From an uncultured Clostridium sp. (GTDB taxonomy: Bacteria > Bacillota > Clostridia > Lachnospirales > Lachnospiraceae), in contig CALAAS010000042.1 of assembly GCA_937885015.1 (NCBI GenBank), positions 1-8,262 on the forward strand: a stretch of DNA of 8,262 nucleotides, read 5' to 3'. Positions 1-4,053 of this stretch are shown piece after piece (position 1 is the first letter of the stretch; each line of letters opens with the position of its first letter). The translations under genes and the position numbers were made by a program. A model generated the notes under the pieces. The model was not told the origin of the DNA. It saw only the letters and a program-made list of their open reading frames with translations, and did not search any database.

Positions 1-1
1 G

Positions 2-49
2 GGAATTAAAGTAATCAACGTACTGGACTGGTTATTGGGGAAAGAATGA
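2..49 (+). CDS. 3' end of an unknown upstream gene (partial)
   Basis: Only one of the three plus-strand frames is open at the left edge of the window: the other two hit stops within the first 15 bases. The open frame reads GIKVINVLDWLLGKE and ends in TGA at 47-49. The stop overlaps the ATG of the next small ORF in an ATGA arrangement (46-49), a classic translational-coupling junction. The tail is too short to assign to a family. It suggests that the small ORFs and the helix-turn-helix gene downstream belong to a transcript that begins outside the window. The alternative is that this is a chance open stretch, which 15 codons cannot exclude. Confidence 0.4.
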   Translation, partial: GIKVINVLDWLLGKE

Positions 50-147
50 TAGAAGTCAGATGCTTAAAAGTGAAAGAAGAACGAAGACGATATTACCATA
101 GCCAGATGGCAATGGAGTGCGAGGCAGACGAGGTGTTAAATCTGTGA
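46..147 (+). CDS. putative small protein, 33 aa, unknown function
   Basis: An ATG at 46 is preceded by GGGGAAAG, a usable ribosome site, and overlaps the stop of the upstream partial gene by 4 bases. The product starts MIEVRCLKVKEERRRYYHSQ and is short, charged and without a membrane segment. It resembles no family I recognise. The same frame after its TGA stays coding-looking in short pieces (around 148-171 and 175-237) but carries two more stops, so this could be the remnant of a longer decayed gene rather than a genuine microprotein. Support rests on ribosome-site placement and coupling only. Confidence 0.35.
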   Translation: MIEVRCLKVKEERRRYYHSQMAMECEADEVLNL

Positions 148-163
148 GATGGGAGAGTGCTAT

Positions 164-244
164 ATGATTTTTGAAGAAATGCTGTGGGAGGAAAAACAGG
201 AAGGCCTGGAAGAATCGTATTTGATTACGAAGCAGGATAAATAA
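164..244 (+). CDS. putative small acidic protein, 26 aa, unknown function
   Basis: The ATG at 164 has GGGAGAG 6 bases upstream. The ORF encodes a 26-residue, Glu-rich peptide beginning MIFEEMLWEEKQEGLEESYL and ends with TAA at 242-244, two bases before the ATG of the helix-turn-helix gene. That spacing suggests the small ORF may act as a coupled leader for the downstream gene, which itself has only a weak ribosome site. I do not recognise the peptide. An alternative is that the coupling is accidental and this stretch is degraded sequence. Confidence 0.4.
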   Translation: MIFEEMLWEEKQEGLEESYLITKQDK

Positions 245-246
245 CG

Positions 247-1026
247 ATGGGGGAGAAAAGAAAATATAAAGCACGCAAATCCGGTGGAGGCCGGAAGAAG
301 TTGAAACCGGAGTACGATGCCGGGAAGAACCTGAAAGAGCAGATGGATGCTGCTGTTGGATTTTATGGTTCGGGTTGGTCTTTGCAGGCGATTGCAGATG
401 AGTTGGATTTAAGCGTTATCAAGGTTCGAAAACTGCTCATCACGTCCGGAGTCTATGAATCAGCCACGGCTGAGAGGGTGCAGTATATCTTTAATAATTA
501 TAGAGAGACGCAGAATTATAAAGATGCAATTCGTTCTACCGCGTCAGCTCTTGAATTGTCGAAATCTTCAGTTACCTCGTATCTGCCATATGAAAAAGGG
601 GTATATTTTCCAGGTACAGCCTCAACCGATAAGATCAGCGTAGGAGCGGAGCGGCAGCGGAGATATAGAGTAGTGAAGAAATTGAGAACAGAGCCGACAG
701 AGGGGCATCTGTGGGATGCGGTGCTTATTTATTCTGGTATGCGATTTAAAACCTATTCTGGCTTGCCATTTTCATACGGGGTGCGAAAAGGCAGGAATGG
801 TGAATATACAAAAGAATTATGGATTGATCGCAGAGAAAACAGTAAAAGTCTGTCATGGAGTTCGGTGTTACTGGCTCTGGACCATGTTGAAAAGGCAGGA
901 GAGATGTTTGAAGGACCAAAAGCTCTGGGTAATATTCGTGGAGTGACTTATATTTATGGAATGTTCTATCGGTTTGGACTGATTGATGTGCCGGATGAGG
1001 TAAAGGTGAAGATGAAAAAAATATAA
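247..1026 (+). CDS. double helix-turn-helix DNA-binding-like protein
   Basis: This 259-residue protein has a very basic N-terminus (residues 1-20, many Lys/Arg plus a GGGRK stretch) followed by two predicted helix-turn-helix segments. The first (about 33-67) reads SLQAIADELDLSVIKVRKLL in its core, like sigma-70 region 4 or resolvase-type recognition units. The second (about 92-114) has ASALELSKSSVTSYLPY. The C-terminal part (about 135-259) is an unassigned domain rich in Arg, Tyr and Trp, with the motif GEYTKELWIDRREN near 185-198. I recall similar uncharacterised proteins in Lachnospiraceae accessory DNA, but I cannot name a function. The ATG at 247 lies two bases after the preceding small ORF and has only a weak ribosome site, so coupling probably drives translation. 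A role as transcriptional regulator or mobile-element accessory protein is inference. Confidence 0.75.
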   Translation: MGEKRKYKARKSGGGRKKLKPEYDAGKNLKEQMDAAVGFYGSGWSLQAIADELDLSVIKVRKLLITSGVYESATAERVQYIFNNYRETQNYKDAIRSTASALELSKSSVTSYLPYEKGVYFPGTASTDKISVGAERQRRYRVVKKLRTEPTEGHLWDAVLIYSGMRFKTYSGLPFSYGVRKGRNGEYTKELWIDRRENSKSLSWSSVLLALDHVEKAGEMFEGPKALGNIRGVTYIYGMFYRFGLIDVPDEVKVKMKKI

Positions 1027-1048
1027 TATATGGTAATTCGACGCAACA

Positions 1049-1082
1049 GGAGATCGTCATATACCGGTCTCCATGCTATGAT
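1049..1082 (+). promoter_or_regulatory. candidate promoter with overlapping inverted repeat
   Basis: TCGTCA (1054-1059) and TATGAT (1077-1082) are separated by 17 bases. TGC directly precedes the -10, giving an extended -10 motif. An inverted repeat, GGAGATCG (1049-1056) and CGGTCTCC (1065-1072), lies across the -35 and spacer, with an 8-base centre. In RNA it would be an 8-bp stem including one G-U pair, but no T-run follows, so it is not an intrinsic terminator. It sits where a repressor would block RNA polymerase. Transcription would start about 40 bases before the VanZ-like gene. Confidence 0.4.
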
Positions 1083-1130
1083 AGCCGCCTGTGGTTTAAA
1101 CAGATCAGAAGCGAAAGAGGGAACGAACCG

Positions 1131-1667
1131 ATGGTATGGTATTTGTATAAAGATTTGCTGGAGGCCTGTGCGTATCTTCCGGAAAGTCTTCTGGCAGGAT
1201 GCGCGGTACTGCTGGTAACAGGTGGATTTGGGCGAGTATTTCAAAAGCGTTTTCTGCGCTTTCCTGTGTTTTTATGGGCCGTATATCTGACGCAGCTTGG
1301 CTGGCTGGTTCTCTGGAATCGTCCGCCCGGCAGTCGCAGAAGTCTGGATCTGGCTCTGTTTGATACGATGAGCCATAGTGCCAGGGGAAATTCTTATGTG
1401 GTGGAAAATGTCCTTTTATTTCTGCCTTTTGGGATTCTCTGGGTTGTGTTTGGATGCGGGAAGACCAGGCACTCTTGTTTCAGCTGCCTGGCAGCAGCGG
1501 GGGTATGCAGTCTGCTGATCGAAGTTCTGCAGTATATAACATGCCGGGGATTTTCCCAGACGGATGATGTGGTTATGAATGTGATAGGGGCCTGCCTGGG
1601 ATACGGCCTGGCATGGGGAAGCGGAGGCAGGCGGAGTAGTCCGCAAAAATCCGGCAGGCGGATATAA
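1131..1667 (+). CDS. VanZ-like family membrane protein
   Basis: The product is a 178-residue integral membrane protein with about five hydrophobic segments (near residues 18-31, 43-63, 93-108, 118-136 and 146-162). The VanZ-family signature is clear: ENVLLFLPFG at 92-101, and then a segment from 129 with IEVLQ, an Arg at 139, the TDDVVMN box at 144-150 and a final GACLGYGL. VanZ itself gives low-level teicoplanin resistance by an unknown mechanism; most homologues, like this one, are orphans outside van clusters. There are no vanH/A/X genes here, so antibiotic resistance should not be assumed. The ATG at 1131 is preceded by GAGGG about 9 bases upstream. A GNAT gene follows 63 bases later on the same strand without an obvious terminator between them. 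Confidence 0.85.
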   Translation: MVWYLYKDLLEACAYLPESLLAGCAVLLVTGGFGRVFQKRFLRFPVFLWAVYLTQLGWLVLWNRPPGSRRSLDLALFDTMSHSARGNSYVVENVLLFLPFGILWVVFGCGKTRHSCFSCLAAAGVCSLLIEVLQYITCRGFSQTDDVVMNVIGACLGYGLAWGSGGRRSSPQKSGRRI

Positions 1668-1668
1668 T
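1663..1668 (+). promoter_or_regulatory. candidate -10 box for the acetyltransferase gene
   Basis: A perfect TATAAT overlaps the stop codon of the VanZ-like gene. The matching -35 position (1640-1645, TCCGCA) is poor, with only three of six bases matching consensus. A separate start for the downstream GNAT gene is therefore possible but weakly supported; read-through from the VanZ-like gene is the alternative. Confidence 0.25.
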
Positions 1669-1730
1669 GGAAGTCCCGTTCCGGAAGGGGAAACAGACAG
1701 AAGAAAAATGTGTCCAGGAAGGTGTTTTTT

Positions 1731-2489
1731 GTGAAAATTCAGAAGGTTATACAAAATAAGAAAATGTATATGGATCTGCTGTTGCTGGCGGATGAGCAGG
1801 AAGATATGGTAGACCGGTATCTGAAACGCGGTGATATGTTTATTTTAGAGGATAATGGGGTAAAGGCGGAGTGTGTCGTTACAAAAGAGGGCGATCAGGT
1901 TTATGAGATTAAAAACCTCGCTGTGCGGCCGGATTGCCAGCGGAAAGGCTATGGAAGGCAGCTGGTGGACATGGTTTACCTGAAACGGGAAAGGCGGTCT
2001 GCGGATTCCTGTCGTCTTCGGCCGATCCGGAAAGAGGACGACGGGAAAATTGCTGCGATTATACGAAGAAATCTGGAAACAGTTCATCTGGATATTATCG
2101 GAACTGCGTATTTTGATCCGGAGCTGGATCATCTCAGTGATTATTATGAGGAGAAACCGGAGGAACGTTTTTATCTGGTTGCGGAAAATGAGAAGGGGAC
2201 GATTATTGGCGGAATCGGTCTTGGTCGCTTTGATGGTTTTGAGGCCTGCGGAGAGATCCAGAAACTGTATCTGTGCGATGAAGAAAAGGGAAAGGGACTG
2301 GGCAGGTTTCTGGTGGAGTCGGTGGAGCGGTGTGCCAGAGAGGCCGGGTATGAGAGACTGTATCTGGAGACCCATCACAGCCTGGAAACTGCTGTTTTTC
2401 TTTATCAAAAGCTGGGATTTCATGCTGTTGAAAAGCCGGAAGCAGTTCAGCACAGCACCATGGACTGCTTTTATGTAAAGGAACTTTGA
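1731..2489 (+). CDS. tandem GNAT acetyltransferase with truncated first domain
   Basis: A 252-residue protein carries two GNAT (Gcn5-related N-acetyltransferase) units. Unit 1 (about 1-87) has the early strands and the acetyl-CoA loop NLAVRPDCQRKGYGRQ at 62-77, then stops: the strands and helices that normally follow motif A are missing. Unit 2 (about 95-252) is complete, with its acetyl-CoA loop EEKGKGLGR at 184-192 and a typical FLYQKLGFH motif at 223-231. Unit 2 should transfer an acetyl group to an unknown amine; unit 1 is probably catalytically dead or a binding module. I chose the GTG at 1731 because AGGAAGG (1716-1722) sits 8 bases before it. An in-frame GTG at 1710 would add seven residues but has a poorer site. 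The gene follows the VanZ-like gene on the same strand. Confidence 0.8.
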   Translation: MKIQKVIQNKKMYMDLLLLADEQEDMVDRYLKRGDMFILEDNGVKAECVVTKEGDQVYEIKNLAVRPDCQRKGYGRQLVDMVYLKRERRSADSCRLRPIRKEDDGKIAAIIRRNLETVHLDIIGTAYFDPELDHLSDYYEEKPEERFYLVAENEKGTIIGGIGLGRFDGFEACGEIQKLYLCDEEKGKGLGRFLVESVERCAREAGYERLYLETHHSLETAVFLYQKLGFHAVEKPEAVQHSTMDCFYVKEL

Positions 2490-2520
2490 CAGACACCAGA
2501 TGGCGGATCTGCTGCTTTTT
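2490..2520 (+). terminator. candidate intrinsic terminator after the acetyltransferase
   Basis: Immediately after the stop codon, CAGAT (2497-2501) and ATCTG (2507-2511) form a stem around GGCGG. Flanking CAG (2490-2492) and CTG (2512-2514) can extend it across a 4-base bulge. A run of five T residues ends at 2520. The stem is modest. The T-run overlaps the stop codon of the convergent ArsR-type gene. Confidence 0.4.
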
Positions 2521-2881
2521 ATGGAAGGATGCAGGAGATATCCATCATTTTTTCGATGATGTGGTGGAGGGACTGGGCTTTTTCAGACTGACTGATCCGG
2601 TAGTAGGTTTCTTTGCCCTCCCGTCTGGCTTCCACCAGGCCGCTGGAACGCAGAAGGCGCAGATGGTGGGCAATGGCAGGACTGCTCATTTCCATCATAG
2701 CAGACAGGTTGATGACACACTCTTCACAGTGGCAAAGGATCCAGAAGAGACGGATGCGGGTGGGGTCCCCCAGTAGTTTGAAAATAGATGCCAGTATCTC
2801 AAAGTGTTCAGAATCCGGAATATGTTCGAGCAGTTGCTCCATTGACTGGCCATGCTGATGTGGTAAAGTAAAATGGTTCAT
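2519..2881 (-). CDS. ArsR/SmtB-family transcriptional regulator
   Basis: The 120-residue product has the winged-helix core of ArsR/SmtB repressors: LGDPTRIRLFWIL at 37-49, a recognition region MSSPAIAHHLRLLRSSGLV at 65-83 and a wing REGKETYYRI at 87-96. These proteins usually repress an adjacent metal- or stress-response gene and release DNA on ligand binding. Cys50, Cys52 and Cys55 (CHCEEC) lie where the ELCVCDL metal motif of ArsR/CadC sits, though the second Cys of that motif is Ile57. His3, His8 and His10 and Cys117 are further possible ligands. No metal transporter is in the window, so the target is unknown. I chose the ATG at 2881 because AAGGAGG (2889-2895) lies 7 bases upstream; a 68-residue in-frame extension to 3085 would run through the promoter and lacks family similarity. 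Confidence 0.88.
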   Translation of the reverse strand: MNHFTLPHQHGQSMEQLLEHIPDSEHFEILASIFKLLGDPTRIRLFWILCHCEECVINLSAMMEMSSPAIAHHLRLLRSSGLVEARREGKETYYRISQSEKAQSLHHIIEKMMDISCILP

Positions 2882-2909
2882 GGAAGCGCCTCCTTCTTTC
2901 TTTTTTATT

Positions 2910-2939
2910 ATTCTATCACAAATATTCTGTTTTTGGCAA
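2910..2939 (-). promoter_or_regulatory. promoter of the ArsR-type gene
   Basis: Read on the minus strand, TTGCCA (2934-2939) and TAGAAT (2910-2915) are 18 bases apart, with TGA directly before the -10 as an extended -10 motif. Initiation would fall near 2903, about 20 bases before the start codon. A 6-bp inverted repeat, TATCAC (2914-2919) and GTGATA (2949-2954), brackets the promoter and could be a pair of operator half-sites; this last point is speculative. Confidence 0.5.
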
Positions 2940-3009
2940 ACAATAACGGTGATACGAAAATACTGCGAGAGGCAGGAAAACGCTGAAACTGCGGGCGGAG
3001 GAAAGCAGG

Positions 3010-3037
3010 TTGACACTCCATTAGTACGTGGTAAAAT
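3010..3037 (+). promoter_or_regulatory. strong sigma-A-type promoter of the glycosylation operon
   Basis: A perfect -35 box TTGACA (3010-3015) is followed after 16 bases by TAAAAT (3032-3037). Transcription would start around 3044, giving a short leader before the glycosyltransferase gene. It lies divergent to the ArsR-type promoter, about 70 bases away from that gene's -35, so a shared regulator is possible but not shown. Confidence 0.75.
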
Positions 3038-3069
3038 AGGAACAGAGTACTTTGAGGGAGGAAATGGGT

Positions 3070-4053
3070 TTGAAACGAATTTCAATATTAGTGCCCTGTT
3101 ATAATGAGGAGGAAAATATCGCGCTGTTCTGGCGGGAAGTGACCCATGTGTTTAAGGAGAAACTTTCGGCCTATGAACTGGAGCTTCTTTATGTGGATGA
3201 CGGATCCCGGGACAGAACGCTGGAAGAGATTAAGAAGCTGGCCCAGGAGGATGAACGCGTGCGTTACCTCTCTTTTTCCCGCAATTTCGGCAAGGAGGCG
3301 GCTCTTTATGCGGGACTGGAGCATGCCAGTGGTGATTATGTGGCGGTAATGGATGTGGATCTTCAGGATCCGCCGGCGCTGCTTCCGCAGATGGTACAGG
3401 AACTGGAATCTGGGGAATATGATGTGGTGGCAACAAGGAGGGAGAATCGGACGGGCGAGCCGCCGATCCGCTCTTTTTTTGCCAGGTGTTTCTATAAATT
3501 GATTCGACGTATTTCAGATGTGGATATCGTGGATGGAGCGAGGGATTTCCGTCTGATGACACGCCAGTATGTCAACAGCCTTCTGGAATTGAAGGAGTAT
3601 AACAGGTTTTCCAAAGGACTTTTTGGCTGGGTTGGATACCGGGTAAAGTGGCTTTCCTACGAAAATACCCCCAGGGCGCAGGGGACAACCAAATGGTCGT
3701 TTTGGAAACTGTTTCTATACAGTATTGACGGAATCGTGGCTTTTTCTGTGGTTCCGGCGGTCATGGCAGCGGCCTTTGGCGTTATTTTCTGTCTGGCGGC
3801 ATTTTTCTTTCTGATTGTCGTCTTTGTGCGCGCAGCACTGTACGGGGATCCGGTAGCCGGCTGGCCGTCTCTGGTCTGTATCATGCTGCTGATAGCGGGA
3901 ATTCAGTTTTTCTTTATGGGAGTGCTGGGAGAATATCTGGCTAAGACCTATATGGAGGTAAAACGCAGGCCGGTGTACCTGTGCCGGGAGAATAATTTGG
4001 AAAAAAGAGAACGGGAGAGCGGTAATGGTAATGAAAACGTGGCTGAAAAATAG
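3070..4053 (+). CDS. polyprenyl-phosphate glycosyltransferase (GT2, GtrB/DPM1 type)
   Basis: The 327-residue product belongs to the DPM1/GtrB/CsbB/YkcC type of family 2 glycosyltransferases, which move a sugar from a nucleotide donor to undecaprenyl phosphate on the cytoplasmic membrane face. The GT-A domain has SILVPCYNEEENI (5-17), VDDGSRDRT (42-50), RNFGKEAAL (71-79) and the metal-binding DVD with LQDP (95-101). Two C-terminal membrane segments (about 223-253 and 262-289) are followed by the family-typical GEYLAKTYMEVKRRPVY (287-303). I chose the TTG at 3070: GGGAGG (3056-3061) lies 8 bases upstream of it but only 2 bases from the ATG at 3064, and the family usually begins just before the ISILVPCYN strand. 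The last 29 bases overlap the next gene. The sugar cannot be read from the sequence. Confidence 0.9.
   Translation: MKRISILVPCYNEEENIALFWREVTHVFKEKLSAYELELLYVDDGSRDRTLEEIKKLAQEDERVRYLSFSRNFGKEAALYAGLEHASGDYVAVMDVDLQDPPALLPQMVQELESGEYDVVATRRENRTGEPPIRSFFARCFYKLIRRISDVDIVDGARDFRLMTRQYVNSLLELKEYNRFSKGLFGWVGYRVKWLSYENTPRAQGTTKWSFWKLFLYSIDGIVAFSVVPAVMAAAFGVIFCLAAFFFLIVVFVRAALYGDPVAGWPSLVCIMLLIAGIQFFFMGVLGEYLAKTYMEVKRRPVYLCRENNLEKRERESGNGNENVAEK

Noticed and set aside
1131..1667. Glycopeptide-resistance gene call (vanZ proper)
   Set aside because: The family match is real, but no other van gene is present and orphan VanZ-like proteins are common, so a resistance role is not supported.
1674..1690. 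TTCCGGAA palindrome flanked by CCC and GGG after the VanZ-like gene, considered as a terminator
   Set aside because: It has no loop and no T-run, so it cannot work as an intrinsic terminator. It could at most be a protein-binding site, with no further support.
1845..2453. 202-codon open frame on the minus strand
   Set aside because: It lies entirely opposite the GNAT gene, lacks a recognisable family and shows the residue make-up of an antisense shadow.
2050..2478. 142-codon plus-strand frame inside the GNAT gene
   Set aside because: It overlaps the well-supported GNAT reading frame and its Trp/Arg-rich translation is typical of an out-of-frame shadow.
2882..3085. 68-residue N-terminal extension of the ArsR-type protein
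   Set aside because: It would run through two promoters and the glycosyltransferase ribosome site. The ATG at 2881 has a near-perfect ribosome site and matches family length.
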